Assembly (NCBI GenBank): GCA_009377795.1
Contig: WHTJ01000016.1
Location: forward strand, 1 to 59,209
Source of the DNA: Propionibacteriales bacterium
GTDB taxonomy: Bacteria; Actinomycetota; Actinomycetes; Propionibacteriales; Nocardioidaceae
Reading direction: 5' to 3'
DNA: 59,209 nucleotides
Shown: piece after piece, positions 18,168 to 26,995 of the stretch
Numbering within the stretch: the first letter of the stretch is position 1
How the letters are laid out: each line of letters starts with the position of its first letter
Program-made: the position numbers and the translations under genes
The notes under the pieces: generated by a model
What the model saw: the letters and a program-made list of their open reading frames with translations, nothing else
Databases searched by the model: none
What the model was told of the DNA's origin: nothing

Positions 18168-18680
18168 TCAGGGCAGCGTAGCCGTGCCTCGCGTCCCCGT
18201 GTACCCGAGGCGACGCGACAGCTCGTCGGCAGCGCGCCGCATGGCCACGCCGACCTCGGGGACGCGCCGCATCTCGTGCTGGTCCGCCGGGAGGCTCACG
18301 GTGAGGGCGCCCGCCACGTTGCCGAGCGCGTCGAAGCGGGGCGCCGCAACGCCCGCCCCATTCCGCACCCAGCGTCCGACGCTGCAGGCGAACCCAGGGA
18401 CCTATGTTCAGCGAGGAGCGCAAGATAGCGGTCCCGATCAAGGATGCTCGCCTCGGTAACCGGGGAATGCCCTGGTCCAGGATGCGCCGGACATCCTCCT
18501 CGGGCAGTGTCTCGTCGCTCACGTATGAGGTGGTGCCATGCACCCGACTCGACATCCACGCCAGGAAGTGCCCAGTGCGAGAACTGAACGGGGAAGGCCC
18601 CTCCTCGGTGGGCTGTGCTGCGGCAAGTCCGCACGGAGCACTCCGATCTCGCCAGACACGCCTTGACGGTCTTTTGTCAA
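18168..18680 (-). pseudogene. IclR-type regulator remnant (effector domain only)
   Basis: Three frames together give an IclR effector domain. PFSSRTGHFLAWMSSRVHG and TLPEEDVRRILDQGIP come first, then ASILDRDRYLALLAEHRSLG in a second frame. VRNGAGVAAPRFDALGNVAGAL and MRRAADELSRRLG come in a third. The N-terminal winged helix-turn-helix is absent, so DNA binding is lost. At least two frameshifts plus a 5' truncation make this non-functional. It may once have regulated the adjacent FAH or AhpD-like genes. Confidence 0.7.
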
Positions 18681-18769
18681 GCGGCCTAACCTAGGGACAC
18701 TGTCTTATGAAGTGAGACGCAGTAGGCAGACCACGTCATCGAGGTGCGACCGGCGAGAGGGCATTCCAC

Positions 18770-19396
18770 GTGGCTAGGATCAGCTACATCAGCCCTGGCG
18801 ACGCGGCGCCTGAGGTCGCCAGACTGTTCCAGGCGCATGCCGAGTTGGGCGGGCGCGTCACGAACTTCCACCGGCTGCTGGGTCACATCCCGTGGTTCTA
18901 CAAGTGGTACATCCCGCTCCAGAACAGCGTGAAGGGTGATTTCGGCCGCTTGCCCAAGCGCATCGTCCAACTCATCCACATCAGGGCGTCGGTCGTGAAC
19001 GCCTGTGCCTACTGCACGTCGCACACGAGTGCTCTTGGACAGACGTTGGGCATGAGCAACGACGAACTCGATGCCCTTCGCGCCGACCCTGTGCCGAGCC
19101 CGGCGTTCACCGAAGAGGAGGCGGCGGTGCTCCGGTGGACGCAGGCCGTCGCCGACAACAGTGCCCGCCGAGACCAAGCGGCCTTCGCCGAACTGCAGAG
19201 GTGGTTCGACGAAGGGCAGATCGTCGAGATCACCGTGATCGCCGCCGTCCGCACCATGGTCAACAGGATCCAAGAGGCATTGTGGACCGACCTCGAGGAG
19301 CCGGGCGAGGTGGAACCGGCGAAACGGGGAACCGACTCGACCTCTCTCGAGTCGTACGCCCGTGAGGTTCTCGGCGGATCCCAATCGTCCACGTGA
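18770..19396 (+). CDS. Carboxymuconolactone decarboxylase/AhpD-like protein
   Basis: GTG start at 18770; 208 residues. KRIVQLIHIRASVVNACAYCTSHTSALGQTLG (about 64-95) contains the CxxC-x3-H motif of the AhpD/CMD fold. The remainder is helical (FTEEEAAVLRWTQAVADN). Members act as alkylhydroperoxidase components or as decarboxylases. Beside a catabolic cluster, either a redox-protective or an enzymatic role is possible. It opens a plus-strand run continuing to 26816. Upstream at about 18700-18716 is an imperfect palindrome GTCTTATGAAGTGAGAC that could be an old IclR-type operator. Confidence 0.85.
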   Translation: MARISYISPGDAAPEVARLFQAHAELGGRVTNFHRLLGHIPWFYKWYIPLQNSVKGDFGRLPKRIVQLIHIRASVVNACAYCTSHTSALGQTLGMSNDELDALRADPVPSPAFTEEEAAVLRWTQAVADNSARRDQAAFAELQRWFDEGQIVEITVIAAVRTMVNRIQEALWTDLEEPGEVEPAKRGTDSTSLESYAREVLGGSQSST

Positions 19397-19431
19397 AGCC
19401 TTGCCGACCGGGAACCGAGGAGGTGAGCCAG

Positions 19432-19784
19432 ATGCCGCGGCCCCGGCCGAGCCTGACCATCGAGGTCCGTGATCGAGAGGACTACAAGCGGGCCATGGTC
19501 TCCGACCTCCGAGTACGACCGGACGAGCTGTCGCAGCGCCACTCGCACTGGGGCAGGTGGGGAGTAGGCGACGAGCTGGAACTCTCAACCTCGTCCCACC
19601 GGAGACCATCCTGCGGGCCGCTGCGACGATCCAGGCGGGCAGGTGTATCTCGCTTGGCCTACCGATCGACTCGGACGGGCCGCAGACCGGTGGGCTCGGC
19701 CGGTTCAACCCCATCCATCTGATGATCAGGGACGGCGCCGACGGGGCCGTCGGATCCCCGGTCAATCCTGTGGCAATCAAGTAA
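19432..19784 (+). pseudogene. Cyclase family gene with internal deletion and frameshift
   Basis: ATG 19432 follows GGAGG. The first 40 residues include DREDYKRAMVSDLRVRPDEL, resembling the N-terminus of the isochorismatase-like protein at 26103 (DREDYKRRMRDW). A cyclase N-terminus follows (HSHWGRWGVGDE, then in another frame TLNLVPPETILRAAATIQAG and GPQTGGLGRFNPIHLMIRDG). The frame change lies near 19575-19583. The text then jumps straight to the last residues of the family (VGSPVNPVAIK), so about 200 central residues with the catalytic site are missing. It is non-functional as an enzyme. Confidence 0.75.
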
Positions 19785-19795
19785 GGAGCATGGCC

Positions 19796-20824
19796 ATGCG
19801 ACGAGCACTCACCGCTTTCGCAGCTTGCGCAACGCTCGCATTGTCCGCGTGTGCCGACCCGTCCGATACACAGACTGACGCCGAAACGCCGGCTGGTACC
19901 GACGAAACCGAGAGCTTCCCAGAGCACGAGATCCGGGTGATAGTGCCCTCCAGTGCGGGGGGCGGTCTCGACACGACCGCCCGGCAGCTACAACCGGCCT
20001 GGGAGGAGCAACTCGGCCAGAGCGTGGTCGTCGAGAACCATCCTGACGGCAACTTCGCCGTCGGCCCGACGACCATGCTGAACATCGAGGCCGACTGCTA
20101 CGCGGTGATGCTCCACATCCCGCTCGTGTTCGGCTACTCATACATGACTCAGGATGTGCCTTACACCTACGAGGATTTCTACCCGGTCAGCGGCCTCACC
20201 ACGGAGCCGAGTGTCCTCCGCGTTCGCGACGACGCTCCTTGGAACACGCTCGACGAGTTCATCGACGATGCACGGGGTCGGCCGGGCGAGATCACCACCG
20301 GCGTGGGCGGGCTAACCAGCAACCAGTACGTCGCTTGGTTGCAGATCGAGGAGGAGACCGGCACGGACTTCAACGTCGTTCCCTTTGCCGGCGGCGGCGA
20401 GGCCCGCACAGCCCTCCTGGCCGGGGAGGTGGACGCGGTCGTCGCCGGCGTCTTCAACAGCCAGGAAATCGCCGACAAGACGCACGTCCTGGCGGTCCTG
20501 CAGAGCGAGAACAAGTGGCCGGAGCTGACCAACGACGCACCAACGTTCAACGAGGCGCTGGGGACCTCGCTGCCAGAGAACGCGGCACGGTATGTCGCCA
20601 TGACCCACCGGGAGTGCAAGGAGGATCATCCGGAGCGGTTCAAGATCCTGGCCGAGACATTGACGGCCGCCGCCGAGTCACCAGAGCACATCGAGACCTT
20701 GACCGAGCTCGGACTGGAGAAGCAGCAGCTGGTCACGTCGGCCGAGGCGACGGACAGATACACGAGCCGTGTGCTCAAGGAGGCCGAGACGTTCGTCGCC
20801 GAGAACGAGGAGCTGCAGCAGTAA
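19796..20824 (+). CDS. tctC: TctC-type tricarboxylate transporter substrate-binding lipoprotein
   Basis: I chose ATG 19796 because AAGGAG lies 7 nt upstream; an in-frame ATG at 19790 is the alternative. The 342-residue product has a signal peptide with lipobox LSAC (cleavage before Cys about 18) and a Thr/Glu-rich linker. The Bug/TctC fold follows (IRVIVPSSAGGGLDTTARQLQPAWEEQLGQSVVVEN, TTGVGGLTSN). It would capture a carboxylate outside the cell and deliver it to TctAB. It lies 12 nt behind the truncated cyclase and heads the tctCBA operon. Confidence 0.9.
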   Translation: MRRALTAFAACATLALSACADPSDTQTDAETPAGTDETESFPEHEIRVIVPSSAGGGLDTTARQLQPAWEEQLGQSVVVENHPDGNFAVGPTTMLNIEADCYAVMLHIPLVFGYSYMTQDVPYTYEDFYPVSGLTTEPSVLRVRDDAPWNTLDEFIDDARGRPGEITTGVGGLTSNQYVAWLQIEEETGTDFNVVPFAGGGEARTALLAGEVDAVVAGVFNSQEIADKTHVLAVLQSENKWPELTNDAPTFNEALGTSLPENAARYVAMTHRECKEDHPERFKILAETLTAAAESPEHIETLTELGLEKQQLVTSAEATDRYTSRVLKEAETFVAENEELQQ

Positions 20825-20873
20825 CGGCCGACGGTACTCCAGGCGAAACGTGCCGGAGGGAGCTGATTTGGGC

Positions 20874-21338
20874 ATGAGAGCAGCGGTTGTCGGACACCTG
20901 CTGGTGCCAGCCGTGATCGGCGTCTTCGCCGTGGTGTTCCTAGCGACGATCTGGGACATGGACCTGGAGTCACGGCTTTACCCGCAGCTTGTCATTGCGG
21001 CCCTGCTCCTGGTCACCGGCGTGGACGCGACCAAGACGGTGGGGCGGTGGCGTCGCGACCGAGCCACGGCCGGCGTGCCTGCCCCGCAACGACGCGGCGT
21101 GCAGCCCGTGTTGCGACCGGCGTACACCGCCGTGCTCGCAGTCGCCTATGTCGGACTCGGTACGCCACAGCTCGGGTTCTACCCGGCAACCTTCCTGTTC
21201 CTCGTCTGCGTCGGCGCCGCTCTCGGGCTCCGCAACCTCGGCAAACTCGCCCTCTTGGGTGCCGTTCCCACGGCGTGCTGCTATCTGGTCTTCCACGAGG
21301 TCTTCGCGCTCCGGCTCCCTACTGGGCCGTGGCTCTAG
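20874..21338 (+). CDS. tctB: TctB-type small membrane subunit
   Basis: The 154-residue product has about four hydrophobic segments (VVGHLLVPAVIGVFAVVFLA, LYPQLVIAALLLVTGV, AYTAVLAVAYVGLG, TFLFLVCVGAALGL), typical of TctB/DUF1468. ATG 20874 is used. A TTG at 20868 has slightly better spacing to GGAGGGAG and would add two residues. TctB partners TctA in tripartite tricarboxylate transporters driven by ion gradients. It sits between tctC and tctA as in canonical operons. Confidence 0.85.
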   Translation: MRAAVVGHLLVPAVIGVFAVVFLATIWDMDLESRLYPQLVIAALLLVTGVDATKTVGRWRRDRATAGVPAPQRRGVQPVLRPAYTAVLAVAYVGLGTPQLGFYPATFLFLVCVGAALGLRNLGKLALLGAVPTACCYLVFHEVFALRLPTGPWL

Positions 21339-21360
21339 GCCCGGGAGGGAGACCCAGCCG

Positions 21361-22896
21361 ATGGACAATATCGCCGACGGCCTTGACCTCCTCCTAGGCC
21401 TCCAGCCGCTCACCTACCTGGTCTTCGGCGTCCTGATGGGCTTCATCGCCGGCGTGCTCCCCGGTTTCAGTGGCTCGAACGCTGCCGCCATCGTCCTGTC
21501 CTTCTCGATCGGTCTGAGCCTGGAGAGCGCCCTTCTGCTCATGGCAGGCATCTATGCCGGTGCCAGCTTCGCCGGCTCGGTCCCTGCCATCCTGATGAAC
21601 GTGCCCGGGACGGCCGGCGCCGCCGCGACCGCGCTCGACGGATACCCCCTCGCGAACGAGCGCGGTAGACCAGGCTTCGCCATCGGTCTTGCGCGGATGG
21701 CCTCGGCGATCGGCGGAGTCTTCGGAGCAGTCGTCGTACTTGTCCTCATCGGGCCGATGTCAGCTCTCGCGCTCAGCTTCGGTGCGCGCGAGCTGTTCGT
21801 CGTCGCGCTTGCCGGCCTGGCGATCATCTCGGTCGTCGTCGGTCCTGACGTTCCTAAGGGTCTGGCATCAGGCCTTCTCGGCCTGCTCATCGCGGCGATG
21901 TCCGCGAACACGATCACCGCCCAGCCGCGGTTCACCTTCGGCTTCGTTGAGTTGTTCGAATCGATACCGTTCATACCCGCGTTGATCGGCCTCTTCGCCA
22001 TCAGCGAGATGCTGCTGCTCTCGCGCAGGCATCGGCTCGTTGACGGAGACCAGGGCAGGCAGAAGCCTGCAGGCACGATCCGGTCCCCCGAGAGCCGGGG
22101 CGAGATCTGGGCCGGCGTCGCCACGCCGTTCCGCTACCCTGCGACCCTCCTGCGGTCCAGCTCACTCGGGCTGCTGTTCGGCATCATCCCCGGTGTCGGC
22201 TCGGCCGTGGCCAACTTCGTCAGTTACGGACTCGCCAAGCGCGCGTCGACGACGCCGGAGGAGTTCGGCAGGGGAACGCCCGAGGGTGTGGTTGCCTCGG
22301 AGTCGTCCGACAACGCGCTGACTGCCGGCACGCTGGTGCCGACGATGACGCTGGGGATCCCTGGGAGCGGCACTGCAGCTGTCATGCTCGCCGCCCTCCT
22401 CCTCCACGGAGTCCAGCCCGGGCCCACGGTGATGACCTCGCACGCCGCCGAGGTCTACGCCGTCATCCTGGGATTGCTTGTGGCCAGCATCATCATCCTG
22501 CCGCTCGGGCTGTTGTTCACGGCTCCTTTGATGTACGTCACCAGACTTCAACCCGACGTCCTGGTGCCAGTCGTACTCGTGGTCTCCCTCGCCGGCGCCT
22601 TCGCCGTCCGGAACTCGATGTTCGACGTCATGGTCGCGCTGGTGTTCGGCTTCGTCGGTTTCGCGCTGCGCCTCGCGGGCTACCCGGTGGTCCCGATGGT
22701 CCTCGGGCTGATCCTCGGACCTATCGCCGAATCCAACCTGCTGCGCGCATTGCGGCTTGGCCAGGGCGACGTCGGCTACCTGTTCGGCTCCGCGACCGCA
22801 GTGCTCCTGTGGTCGATCCTCGTCGGCGCCATCGTCTACGGCGTCGTGAAGACCTACCAGAACCGGAGGGCTGACGAGAGGAGTGGAATGAGATGA
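21361..22896 (+). CDS. tctA: TctA-type large permease subunit
   Basis: The 511-residue polytopic protein has the TctA family signature FIAGVLPGFSGSNAAAIVLSF (about 26-46), then GASFAGSVPAILMNVPGTAGAAATALDGYP, and the duplicated counterpart FGIIPGVGSAVANFVSYGLAK with LGIPGSGTAAVMLAALLLHG. About twelve membrane segments are visible. It forms the transport channel of the TctCBA system. Its stop overlaps the start of the next hydrolase gene (ATGA), so substrate import and hydrolysis are translationally coupled. Confidence 0.93.
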   Translation: MDNIADGLDLLLGLQPLTYLVFGVLMGFIAGVLPGFSGSNAAAIVLSFSIGLSLESALLLMAGIYAGASFAGSVPAILMNVPGTAGAAATALDGYPLANERGRPGFAIGLARMASAIGGVFGAVVVLVLIGPMSALALSFGARELFVVALAGLAIISVVVGPDVPKGLASGLLGLLIAAMSANTITAQPRFTFGFVELFESIPFIPALIGLFAISEMLLLSRRHRLVDGDQGRQKPAGTIRSPESRGEIWAGVATPFRYPATLLRSSSLGLLFGIIPGVGSAVANFVSYGLAKRASTTPEEFGRGTPEGVVASESSDNALTAGTLVPTMTLGIPGSGTAAVMLAALLLHGVQPGPTVMTSHAAEVYAVILGLLVASIIILPLGLLFTAPLMYVTRLQPDVLVPVVLVVSLAGAFAVRNSMFDVMVALVFGFVGFALRLAGYPVVPMVLGLILGPIAESNLLRALRLGQGDVGYLFGSATAVLLWSILVGAIVYGVVKTYQNRRADERSGMR

Positions 22897-24119
22897 GCAC
22901 AGATCGACAGACACTGTCGCTCGAACGTCACCGCGATGGCCAGCAATGGATTCTCGACTACCTGGTGCAGGTGACCGGCCGGGAGCAGAACTTCGAGCTC
23001 GGTGGCCGGCGCTTCCCGCCCGAGATCAAGAACTACGCGATGATCCCACGAGTGATGTTCCGGCACGGCCGGCGCAAGGAGGATCTCGCACAGAGGGCCG
23101 AGGCGGCCGGCCACACCGAGAGCGCCGTACAGATCTACTACGAGGCCGTCGAGGACTACCGCCTAGGGCAGCATGCCATCTACGAGGACGACAATCCGGA
23201 GAAGATCTACATCTACCAACGGATGGAGGCCTGTTACGACCGGATCATCGAGCTCTCCCCGGCCCCGATCCAGCGCGTCGAGATCACCTGGGAGGGCAAT
23301 CGGCTCTCCGGACTCCTCCACCTGGCGCCCGGCGATGAACCAGCACCCGCGGTGGTCTACTGCCCCGGCATGGACCGGACCAAGGAGTCGTTCCCCAGGC
23401 CTGGCGCGAACCCTTACTACGAGCGGGGCATGCACATCTTGGCCATCGACGGCCCGGGACAGGGTGCCTCGAACCTGCGGAAGATCAGGGTCACCGCGGA
23501 CAACTACGAGCAGGCGACTGCTGGCTTTCTCGACCACCTGGCCGGCCGACCCGACGTGGACGCGGAACGGATCGGTGTCTCTGGCGGCAGCATGGGCTCG
23601 TTCTGGGGTAGCCGACTGGCTGCGTTCGATTCCCGGGTGAGTGCGGTCGCGACCGCCGTCGCGTGCTACGGAACCAAGCGCGCGATCTTCGAGCAATCAT
23701 CGCCGAGGTTCAAGCAGATCTTCATGTACATGGCCGGCATCCATGACGAGGACGAGTTCGACGAGATCGCGGCGGGGATGGACCTGACCGAAGCCGCATC
23801 CGAGCTGCACTGTCCGGTGCTCATGGTGATGGGCGAGTACGACCCGCTGTGTCCGCTGGATGAGGCGTATGCGGTCTACGAGCGTATACCCGACCCCAAG
23901 GAGATCTGGGTCGTGGAGGATGCCTTCCACAGCCTGCGCGGGCTCCCGCATTTCGGCGGTCTGGACGTCGACACGCTGCTGGCCGACTGGCTGCGGGACG
24001 TGCTCTGCGGCCTCCGGACCCCGTCAGGCTCCCGCCAGGTGGTCATCAAGGCGAACGACGGCGAAGGGCCCTACGCATCCACCGTCGACGGGTACTGGCT
24101 TCCCCAGCGCAGCTGTTGA
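22893..24119 (+). CDS. Alpha/beta hydrolase (FrsA/DHPON hydrolase-like)
   Basis: The 408-residue protein has a helical N-terminal cap-like region (AQRAEAAGHTESAVQIYYEAVEDY) before the hydrolase core (PAVVYCPGMDRTKESFPRPGANPYYERGM). Nucleophile elbow GVSGGSMGSFWGSR carries Ser near 224. Acid is likely Asp in VMGEYDPLCPLDEA, and His in VEDAFHSLRG. This layout resembles 2,6-dihydroxypseudooxynicotine hydrolase and FrsA-type enzymes that cleave C-C or ester bonds. It overlaps tctA by 4 nt, hence the imported compound may be its substrate. Confidence 0.85.
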   Translation: MSTDRQTLSLERHRDGQQWILDYLVQVTGREQNFELGGRRFPPEIKNYAMIPRVMFRHGRRKEDLAQRAEAAGHTESAVQIYYEAVEDYRLGQHAIYEDDNPEKIYIYQRMEACYDRIIELSPAPIQRVEITWEGNRLSGLLHLAPGDEPAPAVVYCPGMDRTKESFPRPGANPYYERGMHILAIDGPGQGASNLRKIRVTADNYEQATAGFLDHLAGRPDVDAERIGVSGGSMGSFWGSRLAAFDSRVSAVATAVACYGTKRAIFEQSSPRFKQIFMYMAGIHDEDEFDEIAAGMDLTEAASELHCPVLMVMGEYDPLCPLDEAYAVYERIPDPKEIWVVEDAFHSLRGLPHFGGLDVDTLLADWLRDVLCGLRTPSGSRQVVIKANDGEGPYASTVDGYWLPQRSC

Positions 24120-24172
24120 CGTCACGGAAATCAGGTGGCAATCAGGATCCAACGTGCGGAGAGGACGAACAG

Positions 24173-24889
24173 GTGAAGATCGCCTCGCTACTCGCTCAGT
24201 ACCCGCAGGACGAGCTCGACCGGCGAATGACGGCCGTCCGCAACGCAGGGCCTCCAGGCGTGGAGGTGGAGTTCCTGCAGATCGAGGGCTGCGTTTACCG
24301 CAAGGGCCTGACGGACCTGCATCGGTCGATGATCGCCCCGCTCGTGGCCGAGAAGGCGTTGGAAGCGCAGGAGAGCGGCTTCGACGCCATCGTCCCCTAC
24401 GGAACGCTGGACCTCGGTGTCGAGGAGTCGCGGCACGTTGTAGACATCCCCATCATCGGCCCTGGACACAGCGGGGTCAGCACTGCCGCGATGCTGGCGC
24501 AGCAATTCTCGATCCTCACCTACGACGAGCCCCACGTCGCGATGTTCGCCAGGCTGGTCAGGAAGTGGGGCGTGGCAGACCGCGTGACCTCGATTCGCTC
24601 CGTGGGCATCGTGATCACCGATATGGTCGCTCAGTTCGACGAGCTACGCACGCGCTTCCTGGACCTGGCCAAGATGACCCTGGAGGAGGAGCGCGCCGAG
24701 CTCGTCCTGCCGCTCGGCATGACCGTCGTCCCTGTGCTGCTGTCGGCCGACGACCTCACCCAGGAGCTCGACGTACCGGTTCTCGACCCACTGGCGCTAA
24801 GCATGTCCATCGCCGCCACGCTGGCGCGAACGGGCTACCAGAACAGCCGAATCGCCTACCCGGCGGCCTCATTGGACCGCTCCCGATGA
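24173..24889 (+). CDS. Asp/Glu racemase superfamily protein lacking catalytic cysteines
   Basis: GTG 24173 is preceded by GAGAGGA; 238 residues. The fold is recognisable: KIASLLAQYPQDELDRRM, GFDAIVPYGTLDLGVEESRHVVDIPIIGPGHSG, TYDEPHVAMFARLVRKWG, and RAELVLPLGMTVVPVLLS. In hydantoin and aspartate racemases both loops contain a catalytic Cys; here the equivalent places are Gly/Leu (PYGT and LPLGMT). The only Cys is near residue 43. A racemase mechanism with two thiols is therefore unlikely. The protein may be a lyase, isomerase or non-catalytic member of the superfamily. Confidence 0.75.
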   Translation: MKIASLLAQYPQDELDRRMTAVRNAGPPGVEVEFLQIEGCVYRKGLTDLHRSMIAPLVAEKALEAQESGFDAIVPYGTLDLGVEESRHVVDIPIIGPGHSGVSTAAMLAQQFSILTYDEPHVAMFARLVRKWGVADRVTSIRSVGIVITDMVAQFDELRTRFLDLAKMTLEEERAELVLPLGMTVVPVLLSADDLTQELDVPVLDPLALSMSIAATLARTGYQNSRIAYPAASLDRSR

Positions 24890-24967
24890 CGAGTGCCGGA
24901 AACACTCGCGGGGCCGCGGCGCCAGCGTCTTGTCCACCACCCCCGACTCCTCGAACGGACGGACACC

Positions 24968-25972
24968 ATGAGCGTCGACATCCATGCCCACACGATCCCC
25001 GAGTCGTTCATCAGCGCGCTGGGTGCCGAGCTCCCAGACCTCGCCCCCACCATCGAGCAGGACGCCGGATCCTGGCACTTCAGGTATCCGTGGGGCCAGC
25101 GGATCGGCCCGGTCCCGCCCGGCATGTTCGATACGGGTGAACGCCTGGCTGCGATGGACAAGCAGCAAGTGACGATGCAAGCGCTCTCCGTTCCGCCTGG
25201 TCACTTCCTCTACGACGTCGAAGACCACGCACAGGCCGCGGCAGCGGCAAGACTCCACAACGACGCCATGATCGAGATGGCCCGAGCGCATCCGGACCGG
25301 TTCGTCGTCCTCGGAACGCTTCCCTTGCAGGCGCCCGAAGCCGCCCTGGCCGAGCTCGACCGCCTGTCCGGAATCGAGCAGGTAGCGGGCCTCGAATTCG
25401 GGACGAACGTTTCCGGCACCGGGTTCGACCATCCCTCACTGGCCGAGGTCTGGGAGTCAGTGAACGCCGCGGGGATGGGCGTCGTTCTCCATCCGAACAA
25501 CTTCGAAGGCGCTCCCGAACGCATGCACACCTACCACCTGCGTAACTTCGTCGGCAACCCCACCGACACGACGCTGGCCGCGGGTACACTGCTGTTCGGC
25601 GGCGTGCTGGTCAAGAACCCGTCCCTCCGGATCGCCCTGCTGCACGGCGGGGGCTTCCTGCCATACCAGATCGGGCGGTTTGAGCACGGGTGGCGCGTCC
25701 GGCCAGAAGCACATGCACAACTCGACGTCTCACCGCGACACCTGCTCGACCGCTTCTTCTTCGACACCTTGACCCACGACGCTGCGTCGCTGCGCTTCCT
25801 GATCGAACGGGTTGGACCGCAGCGCGTCTGTCTCGGCAGCGACTATCCCTTCGACATGGCCGACGCGGATCCGGTGCGCACGATCCGTGCCGCGATTGAG
25901 ACCGACGAGATGCTCGAGAGCGTACTGGATGTGACCCCGCGTGAGTTTCTCACGCGTCGTCCGCGCGTGTGA
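24968..25972 (+). CDS. Amidohydrolase (ACMSD/AmidoH_2 type)
   Basis: The 334-residue TIM barrel starts at ATG 24968 with VDIHAHTIPESF (metal HxH). ALSVPPGHFLYDVED, RFVVLGTLPLQAPE, GMGVVLHPNN (metal His region), IALLHGGGFLPYQIGRFEHGW and VCLGSDYPFDM (metal Asp) follow. This is the ACMSD/gamma-resorcylate decarboxylase-like family of metal-dependent decarboxylases and hydrolases. In a gene set with an isochorismatase-type amidase and a carboxylate transporter, it probably removes CO2 from or hydrolyses a ring-derived acid. A related protein is at 38333. Confidence 0.88.
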   Translation: MSVDIHAHTIPESFISALGAELPDLAPTIEQDAGSWHFRYPWGQRIGPVPPGMFDTGERLAAMDKQQVTMQALSVPPGHFLYDVEDHAQAAAAARLHNDAMIEMARAHPDRFVVLGTLPLQAPEAALAELDRLSGIEQVAGLEFGTNVSGTGFDHPSLAEVWESVNAAGMGVVLHPNNFEGAPERMHTYHLRNFVGNPTDTTLAAGTLLFGGVLVKNPSLRIALLHGGGFLPYQIGRFEHGWRVRPEAHAQLDVSPRHLLDRFFFDTLTHDAASLRFLIERVGPQRVCLGSDYPFDMADADPVRTIRAAIETDEMLESVLDVTPREFLTRRPRV

Positions 25973-26102
25973 GGCCGCAACCAGCAGGAGTAAAGCACCT
26001 GATCCTGCTGGCCAAGACGATGGCTCGCGGCCGAACAGCATTCTGGAAGCGGTCGGGCTGGTATATCGTGTTGATTTCCCGGTAGCGGCAGCGAGGAGCG
26101 AC

Positions 26103-26816
26103 ATGCGTCCCCCGGTGGATATCGCAGATCGCGAGGACTACAAGCGGCGGATGCGCGACTGGCTCGACATCGATCCGATGCGAACCGTTGCGCTCACGGT
26201 CGACATGCAGCGCGAGTACCTCGACGCGTCGGTGGGAACGTCGCCCGTCGTCCCGGACGTGGCCGCGTCGGTCGTTGCGGCGAGCGCGAAGCTTCTGGAC
26301 TACTGCCGGAGCGTTGGCATGCCAGTGGTCCATGCCTACGTCAAGCGCCGCCGGCAGGAGGCCGAGCATGGATTTTTCTCGCACCCGTACGGCCGTGCGA
26401 GCCGGCAATTGCGCCTGTCGCAGAACCCCAATGCCGAGGCGCGCAACGAGGTCGATCGCGTCGAGGACGGAGTCGCGTACCACGTTCCGGACGTACTCCT
26501 CGGGTCCGACGACATCCACATGACGACGAAGCGGCCAATGGACAGCTTCCACCGGAGCGACCTCGACATGATCCTCGGCGAGGTCCTGAAGCCGGACACG
26601 CTACTGATCATGGGCATCAACACCGACACATGCGTCTACGCGACGACGTTCGCGGCCGCGCACCGCAACTACCAGCCGGTCGTGATCAGCGACTGTGTCG
26701 GCAGCATGCGCGGCCCGGACCACCACTGGATGGCACTCGAGCTCATGTCGCGGACGATGGCGTGGGTGATGACCTACGAGGAAGCCATCGCCAAGATGAA
26801 CGCGCACAGCAGCTAG
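26103..26816 (+). CDS. Isochorismatase-family amidohydrolase
   Basis: ATG 26103 follows GAGGAGCGAC; 237 residues. VALTVDMQREYLD supplies the catalytic Asp (about 37), TTKRPMDSFHRSDLD the Lys (about 142) and MGINTDTCVYATTFAAAHRNY the nucleophilic Cys (about 179). Typical activities are N-carbamoylsarcosine amidase, nicotinamidase-like or maleamate amidohydrolase. The gene is separated by 130 nt from the amidohydrolase and ends this plus-strand run. The following 179 nt (26817-26995) show no gene. Confidence 0.88.
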   Translation: MRPPVDIADREDYKRRMRDWLDIDPMRTVALTVDMQREYLDASVGTSPVVPDVAASVVAASAKLLDYCRSVGMPVVHAYVKRRRQEAEHGFFSHPYGRASRQLRLSQNPNAEARNEVDRVEDGVAYHVPDVLLGSDDIHMTTKRPMDSFHRSDLDMILGEVLKPDTLLIMGINTDTCVYATTFAAAHRNYQPVVISDCVGSMRGPDHHWMALELMSRTMAWVMTYEEAIAKMNAHSS

Positions 26817-26995
26817 GCTCGCTCGCGGCGAGCGAGCCAGTTCGTCGGAGTGCTGGGCGACTACCAGAACGTGCCGACTGCTGGTGGCGACTTCTTCCGC
26901 CTCTCACCTACGACGTTGGCAACGACCAGTTCACCAACCGCACCCTGTCGGCGATCTCCGATAGCACGTCGGGCCACCCGACGTGAGACCTCTAT

